A DNA stretch of 64,000 nucleotides from Pseudomonadota bacterium (GTDB taxonomy: Bacteria > Pseudomonadota > Alphaproteobacteria > Rhizobiales > Rhizobiaceae), in assembly GCA_023457435.1 (NCBI GenBank), contig JAEWLS010000038.1, positions 1 through 64,000 on the forward strand, read 5' to 3'. Every line of letters starts with the position of its first letter. Positions within the stretch are counted from its first letter, which is position 1. Shown here piece by piece: positions 33,789 to 42,766 of this stretch. The notes beneath the pieces were generated by a model. It saw only the letters and a list, made by a program, of their open reading frames with translations, ran no database searches and was not told the DNA's origin. The position numbers and the translations under genes were made by a program.

Positions 33789-34814
33789 ATGCCGAAGGCC
33801 TATCTTCGCGCGGTGAGCGCGGCTGCGCTCCTGATGGCAGGAACCGCGCTCGCGCGTGCCGACAATCTCACGCTGTACTGCGCCGCCGACGAGGCCTGGT
33901 GCCAGCAGATCAAGACCACCTTCGAGGCCGAGACCGGCATCACGGTCGACATGACGCGCAAGAGCTCCGGCGAGACCTATGCGCAGCTGCGCGCCGAGGC
34001 CTCGAACCCGAAGGGCGACGTCTGGTGGGGCGGCACGGGCGACCCGCACCTGCAGGCGGCCGAGGAGGACCTGACGGTTGCCTACGAATCGCCGATGCGC
34101 GGCGAGCTGCACGACTGGGCGATCCGCCAGGCCGAGGCGGCCGGCAACAAGACCATCGGCGTCTATTCCGGCGCGCTCGGCTTCGGCTACAACAAGGATC
34201 TGCTCGCCAAGAACAACCTTCCCGAGCCGAAGTGCTGGGCCGACCTGACGAAGCCCGAGTACAAGGGCCAGATCCAGATGGCCAACCCGAACTCGTCGGG
34301 CACCGCCTACACGATGCTCGCGACGATCGTTCAGCTGATGGGCGAGGACAAGGGCTTCGAATACATGAAGGCCCTGCACAAGAACATCAACCAGTACACG
34401 AAGTCCGGCTCGGCGCCGATCAAGGCGGCGGGTCTCGGCGAGACCACCGTCGGCATCGTGTTCATGCACGACGCCGTCGCGCAGTCCGCCGCCGGCTTCC
34501 CGATCGTAACCGTGGCGCCTTGCGAGGGTACCGGTTACGAAATCGGCTCGATGTCCCTGATCAAGGGCGCGCGCAACGAGGCTTCCGCCAAGAAGTTCTA
34601 CGACTGGGCGCTGTCGGCGGACATGCAGTCGCGCGCGCAGGATGTGAAGTCGTTCCAGCTGCCGTCAAACAAGTCCGCCAAGGCGTCGCCGCTGTCGCCG
34701 GACCTGTCGAGCATCAAGCTCATCGAGTACGATTTCAAGAAGTACGGATCGAGCGAGGAGCGCAAGCGCCTGCTGCAGAAGTGGGATACCGAGGTATCCA
34801 CGCTGCCGCAGTAA
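33789..34814 (+). CDS. ABC transporter substrate-binding protein, AfuA-like
   Basis: A 341-aa periplasmic binding protein with a signal peptide (residues 1-24, ending GTALARA) and a type II Fbp-like fold. It contains NLTLYCAADEAWCQQIKTTF, SSGETYAQLRAEASNPKGDV and YGDPHLQ-like WWGGTGDPHLQAAEED. This family is annotated as iron(III) receptors, but the Actinobacillus AfuA member binds sugar phosphates. ATG at 33789 has GGGAGGA upstream; earlier in-frame ATGs would put a charged tail before the signal peptide. Divergent from idhA by about 200 bp, it leads the AfuABC-like operon. Confidence 0.9.
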   Translation: MPKAYLRAVSAAALLMAGTALARADNLTLYCAADEAWCQQIKTTFEAETGITVDMTRKSSGETYAQLRAEASNPKGDVWWGGTGDPHLQAAEEDLTVAYESPMRGELHDWAIRQAEAAGNKTIGVYSGALGFGYNKDLLAKNNLPEPKCWADLTKPEYKGQIQMANPNSSGTAYTMLATIVQLMGEDKGFEYMKALHKNINQYTKSGSAPIKAAGLGETTVGIVFMHDAVAQSAAGFPIVTVAPCEGTGYEIGSMSLIKGARNEASAKKFYDWALSADMQSRAQDVKSFQLPSNKSAKASPLSPDLSSIKLIEYDFKKYGSSEERKRLLQKWDTEVSTLPQ

Positions 34815-34826
34815 GCGCGCCTCGCG

Positions 34827-37106
34827 GTGCGGGCCGAGAAAAGCCAGCGGAAGCTGCATCCGACCGTCGTCCTTTGGGCGACGGTTGGACTCATCGGATA
34901 CGCCGTGCTGCCCTGGTACGGCATGAACGGCAACTTCTTCACGCTGCGGTGGCTGTTCGACGGCTACCCGTTCGACAGCGACGTGGCGCCGGCGCTGTTC
35001 CTCAACCTCCAAGGCCAGAAGCTCTGGCTGGCGCCGCTGGGCGCGCTTCTCGTCCTGCCGTTCCTGCTCCTGTGGGGCAGGCGCAAGGCCGATCCGCTGT
35101 TCGGCAGCCTGCTGATCGCCATCGGCGCGGCCGGCGGACTGTGGTTCGCGCTGCAGGGCTTCGGCATCGGCCTGCGCGGCTTCCAGTGGGACTGGCTGAC
35201 CGCGCTCTTCGGGGAACTCGGCGATCGGCAATTCGGCATGGGGTGGGGCGGTCTGCTGACCGGCTTCGCGTTCCTGTTCCTGTTCACGCTCGGACTGGCG
35301 GCGCGCGGCGCAGTCGGTGGTGACGAATTCGTCGTCGGCTCCATCGGCTTCGTCATCGCAGTGGTCGGCGTCTTCATCTTCATGCCGATCGTGCAGATGC
35401 TGCTCAGCGCCGTGGTCACGCAGGACGGCGACTATTCGCTTACGGTGTTCTTCGGCAAGCTGTTCAGCGAGCGGCTCTGGGGTTTGAGCTGCCTAACCGG
35501 CGGTCCGCGCTGCGGCGTCGCGTGGAACTCGCTGTTCCTGGCTATTCTCGTCGGGGTCATCACCACGCTACTCGGCCTCGTCTTCGCGCTCGTCCTGACG
35601 CGCTCGGGCTTTCGCTACGGCGCGGCGCTTCGCGCGCTGACCGTTCTGCCGATCATCACGCCGCCATTCGTGATCGGCCTAGCCATCATCCTGCTGTTCG
35701 GCATGTCGGGCATCATCACGCAGGGCCTGGCGGGCCTCTTCGGCGTGCAGCCGACACGCTGGGTCTACGGGCTGCCAGGCCTTCTCATAGCGCAGACGCT
35801 GGCTTTCACGCCGATCGCCTTCCTGGTGATGATCGGGGTGGTCGAAGGCGTCAGTCCGTCGATGGAAGAGGCGGCGCAGACGCTGCGCGCCAATCGCTGG
35901 CAGACCTTTGTCACCGTATCGCTGCCGCTGATGCGGCCGGGCCTCGCCAACGCCTTCCTGCTCGGCTTCATCGAATCGATGGCGGACTTCGGCAACCCGC
36001 TGGTGCTGGGCGGCAATTTCGATGTGCTGTCGACCGAAATCTTCTTCGCCATCGTCGGTGCGCAATATGACCAGGCGCAGGCGGCGATCCTCGCCATCGT
36101 CCTCCTGTTCTTCACGCTCGGCGCATTCTACGCGCAGCGCTTCTGGCTGGGCGACCGCTCCTACACGACCGTGTCCGGAAAGGGCGATGCAGGGGTCCAC
36201 CCGCTCCTCCCGCGGACCTTCCGGAACACGCTGTTCGGCGTTGCGGGGTTCTGGACGGCGCTGACGCTGCTGGTCTACGCGATCATCCTCTACGGCAGCT
36301 TCGTGACGCTGTGGGGCGTGAATTTCGACCTGACCCTACAGCACTACGTCAAGGCGTTCTCGGTCGGCTGGAACCAGTTTGGCATACACTGGAGCGGCTC
36401 GGCCTGGAGCTCGTTCTGGACGACGATGCAGATTGCGCTCATCTCGGCGCCGCTGACGGCAGCCATCGGCCTGCTCACCGCCTATCTCCTCGTGCGGCAG
36501 AATTTCGCCGGCAAGGACGCGTTCGAGTTCGGGACGATGCTGTCCTTCGCCATTCCCGGCACCATCATCGGCGTCTCCTACGTCATCGCCTTCAACGTGC
36601 CGCCGATCGAACTCACCGGGACAGGCATCATCCTTGTGCTGTCGTTCATCTTCCGCAACATGCCGGTCGGCGTCCGCGCCGGCGTGGCATCGATGTCGCA
36701 GATCGACCGCAGCCTCGACGAATCGTCGCTGACGCTCGGCGCAAGTTCGTGGCAGACCTTCCGCAGGGTGGTCCTGCCGCTGCTGCGCCCGGCCATCCTC
36801 GCCGCGCTCGTCTACTCGTTCGTGCGCGCGATGACCGCCATCAGCGCCATCATCTTCCTCGTCAGCGCCCGCTACGACATGTCGACCAGCTACATCGTCG
36901 GCCGCGTCGAGAACAACGAGTACGGCATTGCCATCGCCTACTCGACGGTGCTGATCGGCGTGATGCTCGCGGTCATCGGGCTGATGCAGTTGGCGGTGGG
37001 CCGACGCAACATCGGCCGACGCAATGCCGAGGATCCGCAGGCCTCAGGCTGGCGCTCCAATGTGAGCCTGCCGGCGCGTCCGCAACCCATCGCAGGAGGC
37101 GGCTGA
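34827..37106 (+). CDS. Double-domain ABC permease with extra N-terminal membrane region, AfuB-like
   Basis: A 759-aa inner-membrane protein. Residues about 10-185 contain four to five predicted helices absent from simple FbpB permeases. Two fused permease domains follow, with EAA loops MEEAAQTLRANRWQTFVTVS (near 355) and LDESSLTLGASSWQTFRRVV (near 635). GTG at 34827 starts 12 bp after the receptor stop. Its TGA overlaps the ATPase ATG by one base. The extended layout matches AfuB of hexose-phosphate importers. Confidence 0.9.
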   Translation: MRAEKSQRKLHPTVVLWATVGLIGYAVLPWYGMNGNFFTLRWLFDGYPFDSDVAPALFLNLQGQKLWLAPLGALLVLPFLLLWGRRKADPLFGSLLIAIGAAGGLWFALQGFGIGLRGFQWDWLTALFGELGDRQFGMGWGGLLTGFAFLFLFTLGLAARGAVGGDEFVVGSIGFVIAVVGVFIFMPIVQMLLSAVVTQDGDYSLTVFFGKLFSERLWGLSCLTGGPRCGVAWNSLFLAILVGVITTLLGLVFALVLTRSGFRYGAALRALTVLPIITPPFVIGLAIILLFGMSGIITQGLAGLFGVQPTRWVYGLPGLLIAQTLAFTPIAFLVMIGVVEGVSPSMEEAAQTLRANRWQTFVTVSLPLMRPGLANAFLLGFIESMADFGNPLVLGGNFDVLSTEIFFAIVGAQYDQAQAAILAIVLLFFTLGAFYAQRFWLGDRSYTTVSGKGDAGVHPLLPRTFRNTLFGVAGFWTALTLLVYAIILYGSFVTLWGVNFDLTLQHYVKAFSVGWNQFGIHWSGSAWSSFWTTMQIALISAPLTAAIGLLTAYLLVRQNFAGKDAFEFGTMLSFAIPGTIIGVSYVIAFNVPPIELTGTGIILVLSFIFRNMPVGVRAGVASMSQIDRSLDESSLTLGASSWQTFRRVVLPLLRPAILAALVYSFVRAMTAISAIIFLVSARYDMSTSYIVGRVENNEYGIAIAYSTVLIGVMLAVIGLMQLAVGRRNIGRRNAEDPQASGWRSNVSLPARPQPIAGGG

Positions 37107-38182
37107 TGGCCGAAATCAGGAGCAACGCCGCTTCGGTCGAGTTTCGCAACGTCACGAAGGTCTACGGGCGCAACCCGACGCCGGCGGTCAACGACATCTC
37201 CCTGTTCATCGAGGCCGGCAAGCTGGTGACGCTGCTCGGACCTTCCGGCTGCGGCAAGACGACCAATTTGCGCATGATCGCGGGGCTGGAGCTGGCGACG
37301 AAAGGCCAGATCCTGATCGGCGGCAACGACGTCACGAAGCTTCCGGCAACCGAGCGCGACGTGTCGATGGTGTTTCAGTCATACGCGCTGTTCCCGCACA
37401 TGACAGTGCGCGAGAACGTCGAGTACGGGCTTCGCTTCTCGGGCTTCAACAAGAAGGATGTGGGCGACAAGGCGCGGGCCGGGCTCGAACTGGTCGGCCT
37501 CACAGGCTACGGCGACCGCCTTCCGAGCCAGCTCTCCGGAGGACAGCAGCAGCGCGTCGCCGTGGCGCGCGCCCTTGTGCTCGAGCCGCAGGTCCTGCTT
37601 TTCGACGAGCCGTTGTCCAACCTCGATGCCAAACTCCGCCGGCGGGTCCGCGAGGAGATCCGAGAGATCCAGCAGTCGCTCGGTCTGACGGTGGTCTACG
37701 TGACGCACGACCAGGAGGAGGCGCTTGCCGTTTCCGACCGGGTCATCGTCATGAACAACGCGGTCATCGCGCAGGACGGAACGCCGCGCGATCTCTACGA
37801 GGCGCCGACCAACGCCTTCGTCGCAGACTTCGTCGGCGAGGCAAACATCATCCCGTGCGAGATCGAGCGTGTCGACGACGGCATAGCGCAACTGCGGCTG
37901 GGTCCGCTCCAGATGCGTCTGCCGGCGCGCGGCCGGGCGCCGGGTCCCGCCAAGGTCGCTGCGCGTCCCGGCAGGATCGGATTGCGTCCGGCGGGCGAGG
38001 CGCAAACCCTGCCAGGCACTATCGACAAGGTGACCTATGTGGGCACCCACCTCGAAGTGCTGGTGCTCACGGAACTCGGAGAGATCTTCGTCCTCTCCGA
38101 CGACGTCGACGCGGAGGTAACGCCGGGCAGCGCCGTCGGGCTCAGTTTCGGCGGCCGCGGCCCGGTGCTCATTTCGGACTGA
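37106..38182 (+). CDS. ABC transporter ATP-binding protein, AfuC/FbpC-like
   Basis: A 358-aa ATPase with Walker A GPSGCGKTT, signature LSGGQQQRVAVARAL, Walker B LLFDEPLSNLD and the H-loop VYVTHDQEEA. A C-terminal TOBE-like regulatory domain runs from about residue 245. The start overlaps the permease stop (TGATG at 37104). The end overlaps the convergent phosphatase gene by 14 bp. It energises the AfuABC-like importer. Confidence 0.93.
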   Translation: MAEIRSNAASVEFRNVTKVYGRNPTPAVNDISLFIEAGKLVTLLGPSGCGKTTNLRMIAGLELATKGQILIGGNDVTKLPATERDVSMVFQSYALFPHMTVRENVEYGLRFSGFNKKDVGDKARAGLELVGLTGYGDRLPSQLSGGQQQRVAVARALVLEPQVLLFDEPLSNLDAKLRRRVREEIREIQQSLGLTVVYVTHDQEEALAVSDRVIVMNNAVIAQDGTPRDLYEAPTNAFVADFVGEANIIPCEIERVDDGIAQLRLGPLQMRLPARGRAPGPAKVAARPGRIGLRPAGEAQTLPGTIDKVTYVGTHLEVLVLTELGEIFVLSDDVDAEVTPGSAVGLSFGGRGPVLISD

Positions 38183-38966
38183 ACGCCCTTCGCGCCATCT
38201 CCTCGATCTCATCGAAGAGCGCGGCGTTTCCGGCAATGACGACCGTGCCCTCGGCAATGACCGTCGCCGGGTCCGGTCGCACCACGCGGCCGCCCGCTTC
38301 CTCGATCAACAGCAGGCCGGCGACGCAGTCCCACGCATTCATGTGCTCCTCGACGTAGCCGAGAAGCCGGCCCGAGGCGACATAGGCGAGCATGAGCGCA
38401 CCGGAAGCGTTGCGGTAGAAGACGCCACCCTTTCGCACCAACTCTTCGATGAACGGCACGATGTTGCGGGCCTCGCGACGGTTGGAGAAGCCAGTCCCGA
38501 CCGAGCCTTCGCCAAGGCTGGCGACATTGCTGGTGCGGATAGGCCGGCCGTTGAGGAACGCGCCGCCGCCGCGACGGCCATGGAAGGTCTCGCCGGTCGC
38601 CGGCTCGTGGATGACGCCTACCTCGGTGCGCCCGTTCAGGGCACCGGCAATGACGACCGTCCAGGCCGGGATGCCGCGGACAAAATTTGCGGTGCCGTCG
38701 ATCGGATCGATGATCCAGTCGAAGCCGCTCGAACCGCGGGACGGCGCATGTTCCTCGCCGACGATACCGTCGTCGGGATAGGCCTGCGCAATCGCCTTGC
38801 GGACGAAGACTTCGACCTCGCGATCGGCCTCGGACACCAGATCCTGGTGGCCCTTGCTCTCGATGGTCAGCGAATCGAGGTTGCGGAAGTACTGCATGCC
38901 GAATTCGCCGGCGCGCCTCGCCACGTCGACCGCAAACTTCTCCCGTTCGGCGTTACCCGTTGTCAT
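38169..38966 (-). CDS. Inositol monophosphatase family protein
   Basis: A 265-aa Mg-dependent phosphatase of the IMPase/SuhB/CysQ superfamily. Metal-site motifs are VGEEHA (E71, E72), WIIDPIDGTANF (D87, D90) and the C-terminal WDCVAGLLLIEEAGG. ATG at 38966 has GGAGG upstream. It is convergent with and overlaps the AfuC-like gene by 14 bp. Beside an inositol-catabolic operon and an AfuABC-like importer, a catabolic dephosphorylating role on inositol phosphate or sugar phosphate is plausible. Histidinol phosphatase or PAP phosphatase are alternatives. Confidence 0.92.
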   Translation of the reverse strand: MTTGNAEREKFAVDVARRAGEFGMQYFRNLDSLTIESKGHQDLVSEADREVEVFVRKAIAQAYPDDGIVGEEHAPSRGSSGFDWIIDPIDGTANFVRGIPAWTVVIAGALNGRTEVGVIHEPATGETFHGRRGGGAFLNGRPIRTSNVASLGEGSVGTGFSNRREARNIVPFIEELVRKGGVFYRNASGALMLAYVASGRLLGYVEEHMNAWDCVAGLLLIEEAGGRVVRPDPATVIAEGTVVIAGNAALFDEIEEMARRAFSPK

Positions 38967-39145
38967 GCTGATTCCTCCACGTTCACCAGCCTCGGCTGCA
39001 TGTCCGGGCTTACCACGGCGCCCTGGAATAAGCTCGTCGAAGGGTGGCGCTCCGTTTGGTCCAGCTTCTTCCCACAGTGCCTCTGAACGATGGCTTCGCG
39101 ATGCCGCGGTCAAATGGCAACAGGATCAAGCAGCGCGGATCGTCT

Positions 39146-40141
39146 TCACTCCGAGGTCTTGCCGAGCGTGTCGGCAACGACGGCGCCGCGCTCGCCCATA
39201 GGGACCGGTGCGCCCGTCGTCGTGTCGACCGCGGTCTGATGCTCCATCTCAGCATTGAGTTCGGCGCCGACGATCAGGATGATCACGGAAATCCAGATCC
39301 AGAACATCAAGCCGACGACAGCGCCGAGCGAGCCGTAGGTGGCATTGTAGTCGGCAAAGTTCTGCAGGTAGAACGAGAAGCCGGCCGAGGCCGCCACCCA
39401 CACCACCGTCGCGAGGCCGCTGCCCCAGGTTATCCATCGCCATTTCGCCGGCTCGCGGCTCGGGCCGTAGCGATAGAGCAGAGAAATCCCGCCCGACATC
39501 AGCACCAGCAGCAACGGCCATCTCAGCAAGGCGAGCACGGTGGCCGCCCCGTCTTCGATGCGCAGAAGCGCCAAGGCCGCTGGCACGATGCCGACTGCCG
39601 CTATCAGCACGATGGCCACGCCGATCGCGCCGAGCGTGAACCCCAGCGCGGTCAGGTTCAGGCGAACGAACGAGCGCTTCTCGCGCTCCTCGTAGGCGAT
39701 GTTCAGTGCTTCGAAGAGCGTCTTCACGCCGTTGTTGGCGCTCCAGAAGGTCGCGAGGAAGGCAACGGCGAAGCCGATGCTGAGTGCTTCGCGGTCTTGA
39801 TTGGCCAGGCTCACAAGCTGCTGGCGAATTATGTCCAGCCCGCCGCCGGGCAGCAAACCCCCAAGGAAAGCGATGTGGTCGGCTACCGTTACCGGATCGG
39901 CGACGAAGCCGTAGATGGAGACGAAGGCGGCAAGCGCGGGGAACAGCGCCAGCAGAAGGTAGAAGGTCGCGCCGGCGGCGATCAGCGTGATGCGATCCTC
40001 CATGATCTGCTGCCACACACGCAGGACGATGTCCTTCCAGGCTATCGCCGGAAGTTCGATTGGGCGATCCACGTCGCGACCGCGGCCGGCGGTGCGCATG
40101 GTTTCGTCCTTTAGGCCAACTTCCCGTGCAAGCGACTCCAT
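39146..40141 (-). CDS. YihY/virulence factor BrkB family membrane protein
   Basis: A 331-aa integral membrane protein with about six helices. Family segments are RITLIAAGATFYLLLALFPA near 55, ATFWSANNGVKTLFEALNIA near 130, and YATYGSLG-like NATYGSLGAVVGLMFWIWIS near 270, with GAELNAEME at the end. Once annotated ribonuclease BN by mistake; the true function is unknown (envelope or transport role proposed). It is a single gene between the phosphatase and the ligase. Confidence 0.9.
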   Translation of the reverse strand: MESLAREVGLKDETMRTAGRGRDVDRPIELPAIAWKDIVLRVWQQIMEDRITLIAAGATFYLLLALFPALAAFVSIYGFVADPVTVADHIAFLGGLLPGGGLDIIRQQLVSLANQDREALSIGFAVAFLATFWSANNGVKTLFEALNIAYEEREKRSFVRLNLTALGFTLGAIGVAIVLIAAVGIVPAALALLRIEDGAATVLALLRWPLLLVLMSGGISLLYRYGPSREPAKWRWITWGSGLATVVWVAASAGFSFYLQNFADYNATYGSLGAVVGLMFWIWISVIILIVGAELNAEMEHQTAVDTTTGAPVPMGERGAVVADTLGKTSE

Positions 40142-40201
40142 ACCCTATGGAAATGCCGAAGGCGGCGAATGTTCCCGCGCCGGTCCAGTCGCGGCTGCGG
40201 A

Positions 40202-41821
40202 TCAGCTGCCGGGCTTCAGCCGAAACCGCTGGATCTTTCCTGTCTGCGTCTTCGGCAGAGCGTCGGTGAACCTGATGGAGCGCGGATATTTATAGGGCGC
40301 GATCGTCGCCTTCACGTGGTCCTGCAGACGTTTCACAGTGTCGGCGTCGGCGGCAACGCCGGCGGCGAGCACCACATGCGCCTCGACGATCTGGCCACGT
40401 TCGCCATCCGGCACGCCGATCACCGCGCATTCGGCAACGTCGGCATGGGCGATCAGCGCCGCCTCGACCTCTGGCCCGGCGATGTTGTAGCCGGCGCTGA
40501 TGATCATGTCGTCGGAGCGCGCGGCGAAGTGGAAGAAGCCTTCCTCGTCCTGCACGAACGTGTCGCCGGTCAGGTTCCATCCGTCGCGCACGTAGGCGGT
40601 CTGGCGCTCGTCGGCGAGATAGCGGCAGCCGGTCGGCCCGCGCACGGCGAGCCGTCCGATGCTGCCGCGCGGCAGTTCGGCCATGTCGTCGCCGACGATG
40701 CGTGCCTCGTAGCCGCCGACGGGCCGGCCGGTGCAGCCTGGCCGGGCGTCATCGAAGCGGTTGGTGATGAAGATGTGGAGCAGCTCGGTCGAGCCGATGC
40801 CGTCGAGGATCGGCTTGCCGGTCTTTCTGGTCCACTCCTCGAACACCGGCGCGGGCAGCGTCTCGCCGGCCGAGACCGCGACCCGCAGAGACGACAGGTC
40901 GGCGCCCTCGTCCATGGCGCGGAGCATGGCGCGGTAGGCGGTCGGCGCGGTGAAGGACACGGTCGCGTGATAGGTCTGGATGATGTCGATCATCTGCGGC
41001 GGCGTGGCGTTCTCCAGCAGCGTCGCCGTGGCGCCGAAGCGCAGCGGAAAGATCGCCAGCCCGCCGAGGCCGAAGGTGAAGGCGAGCGGCGGCGAGCCGA
41101 CGAAGACGTCGTCCGGCGTCACCTCCAGCACCTCCTTCGCATAGGCGTCGGCAACGATCAGAAGGTCGCGATGGAAGTGCATCGTGGCCTTCGGGGTGCC
41201 GGTGGTGCCGGACGTGAAACCGAGCAGCGCAACGTCGTCGCGGCCGGTTCTCACCGCGTCGAACGAGACCGGCTTCTCGAGTGCGACCCTATCGAGCTCG
41301 GCGTCGTGATTGGCGGTGCCGTCGAAGCCGATGACCTTCGTGAGGAACCGGCTCTCCTTGGCGCAGGCGACCATCTCGTCCATCAGCCGCGTGTCGCACA
41401 GGGCGATCGAGATCTCGGCCTTGTCGACGATCTTCGTCAGTTCGCCGGCGCGCAGCATCGGCATCGTATTGACGGCGACGGCGCCAGCCTTGGTGGCGGC
41501 GAGCCAGCACGCCACCATCGCCGGATTGTTGGCGGAGCGGATCAGCACGCGGTTGCCCGGCCTGACGCCGTAGTTTTCGACAAGCGCACGGGCCAGCCGA
41601 TTGGTCCAGTCCGACAGCTCCTTGTAGGTGCGGCGGCGCCCGTTGCCGATGAGCGCGGTACGATCGCCATACCCGTTCGAGACGAGTCGATCGGTCAACT
41701 CGACGGCGGCGTTGAGATACTCGGGATATTCGAAGCCGGCCTGCGGCAGGTCCGGCCACTGACCGACCGGTGGAAGATTGTCGCGCGTGAAGGTGTCGAC
41801 GTGCGCAGACGGCCCGAGCAT
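40202..41821 (-). CDS. abmG: 2-aminobenzoate-CoA ligase (anthranilate-activating)
   Basis: A 539-aa ANL-family aryl-CoA ligase making 2-aminobenzoyl-CoA from anthranilate, ATP and CoA. Motifs are LLGFTSGTTGTPKATMHFHR (P-loop), DGIGSTELLHIF (A5), DGWNLTGDTFVQDEEG, RSDDMIISAGYNIAGPEVE and the catalytic Lys in PKTQTGKIQRF. The start SAHVDTFTRDNLPP is typical of the 2-aminobenzoate group. I prefer ATG at 41821 (GGGAG 5 nt upstream) over 41833. It is divergent from the arylformamidase-like gene over an operator shared with the rest of the cluster. Benzoate or a substituted benzoate is the main alternative substrate. Confidence 0.88.
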   Translation of the reverse strand: MLGPSAHVDTFTRDNLPPVGQWPDLPQAGFEYPEYLNAAVELTDRLVSNGYGDRTALIGNGRRRTYKELSDWTNRLARALVENYGVRPGNRVLIRSANNPAMVACWLAATKAGAVAVNTMPMLRAGELTKIVDKAEISIALCDTRLMDEMVACAKESRFLTKVIGFDGTANHDAELDRVALEKPVSFDAVRTGRDDVALLGFTSGTTGTPKATMHFHRDLLIVADAYAKEVLEVTPDDVFVGSPPLAFTFGLGGLAIFPLRFGATATLLENATPPQMIDIIQTYHATVSFTAPTAYRAMLRAMDEGADLSSLRVAVSAGETLPAPVFEEWTRKTGKPILDGIGSTELLHIFITNRFDDARPGCTGRPVGGYEARIVGDDMAELPRGSIGRLAVRGPTGCRYLADERQTAYVRDGWNLTGDTFVQDEEGFFHFAARSDDMIISAGYNIAGPEVEAALIAHADVAECAVIGVPDGERGQIVEAHVVLAAGVAADADTVKRLQDHVKATIAPYKYPRSIRFTDALPKTQTGKIQRFRLKPGS

Positions 41822-41869
41822 GCGATCTCCCATCAACGATTTCGTGAGACTTCCATGCAGCCCGGATTA

Positions 41870-41882
41870 TTTCAAGCCTAAA
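41870..41882. promoter_or_regulatory. Operator copy 1 (TTTCAAGCCTAAA), ligase/hydrolase divergent promoter
   Basis: Differs by one base from the 13-bp motif found at 47553 and (inverted) at 48124. The following bases GTTTCTCG also match the flank of the 48124 copy read in reverse, so the two agree at 20 of 21 positions. It lies 49 bp before the ligase and 63 bp before the hydrolase, fitting joint repression of both by the cluster's MarR protein (inference). Confidence 0.6.
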
Positions 41883-41944
41883 GTTTCTCGCGCGTTGACG
41901 AGGACCCGTATGCTCGGCTCAACTTCACCAGAAGGAGATATGCG

Positions 41945-42766
41945 ATGCTGGAACGCCGCGTCATGGACTGGGACGACGCCTACGCCAACGGACCGAACAT
42001 ACCCGGCGGGGACCGGTGGCCGAACGCATGGGTGGCACCGGCACAGGCTTTCCGGGACGGCCTCGGAAGCCGCGCGCTCCTGGACAAGCCTTACGGCGAA
42101 CGCGCGCGGAACCGTTTCGACCTGTTCATGCCGGAGCGAGCGCCGAAGGGCCTGACCGTGTTCGTCCATGGCGGCTTCTGGATGCGGCTCGACAAGAGCC
42201 TCTGGTCGCAACTCGCCGCAGGGCCTTTGGCCCATGGCTGGGCGGTGGCGATGCCGTCCTACACGCTTTGCCCGGAGATCCGCATCGCCGGCATCGTGCA
42301 GGAAATCGCGGCGGCGATCGAGGCGGCGGCCGAGCTTGTGGAAGGGCCGATCGCGCTGACGGGGCACTCGGCCGGCGGTCATCTGGCGGCCCGCATGGTC
42401 GCTGCGGGAACTCCCCTGTCGCCAAGCACGCAGCGGCGCGTGCGCAACTTGGTCTCGATCTCCGGCCTGCACGATCTGCGGCCGCTGATGAAAACGGCAA
42501 TGAACGATGTGCTTCTCATCGACGAGGCCGAGGCGCTGGCGCAGAGCCCGGCGCTGCTGCGTCCGCTGGAAGGCGTCCGCGTCACCTGCTGGGTCGGCGG
42601 TTCGGAGCGCGAGGAATTCAAGCGCCAGAACGACCTGCTGGCCAATGTATGGACGGGTCTCGGGGCGACGACATGCGCCATCACCGAACCCGACCGCCAC
42701 CATTTCAACGTGATCGACGGCCTCATCGATCCGGAGCATCCGCTGACGCGCGCGCTCCTTAGCTGA
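41945..42766 (+). CDS. Alpha/beta hydrolase, arylformamidase-like
   Basis: A 273-aa hydrolase of the esterase/lipase group that includes eukaryotic-type kynurenine formamidase. It has the oxyanion motif HGGFW (75-79), nucleophile elbow GHSAGGH (S142) and C-terminal TEPDRHHFNVID with the likely catalytic Asp/His. AAGGAG lies 9 nt before the ATG. It is divergent from the anthranilate-CoA ligase, so it may feed N-formylkynurenine or N-acylated anthranilate into the pathway. Its stop abuts that of livF (TGATCA). Substrate not proven. Confidence 0.82.
   Translation: MLERRVMDWDDAYANGPNIPGGDRWPNAWVAPAQAFRDGLGSRALLDKPYGERARNRFDLFMPERAPKGLTVFVHGGFWMRLDKSLWSQLAAGPLAHGWAVAMPSYTLCPEIRIAGIVQEIAAAIEAAAELVEGPIALTGHSAGGHLAARMVAAGTPLSPSTQRRVRNLVSISGLHDLRPLMKTAMNDVLLIDEAEALAQSPALLRPLEGVRVTCWVGGSEREEFKRQNDLLANVWTGLGATTCAITEPDRHHFNVIDGLIDPEHPLTRALLS

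Noticed and set aside
40142..40190. GGAAC upstream of the BrkB-family gene as an EcfG promoter
   Set aside because: The best -10 is CATT at 15 bp spacing and would leave only about 10 bp to the start codon.
40169..41881. 570-aa plus-strand frame opposite the CoA ligase
   Set aside because: Antisense shadow; low-complexity Arg/Asp/Val composition.
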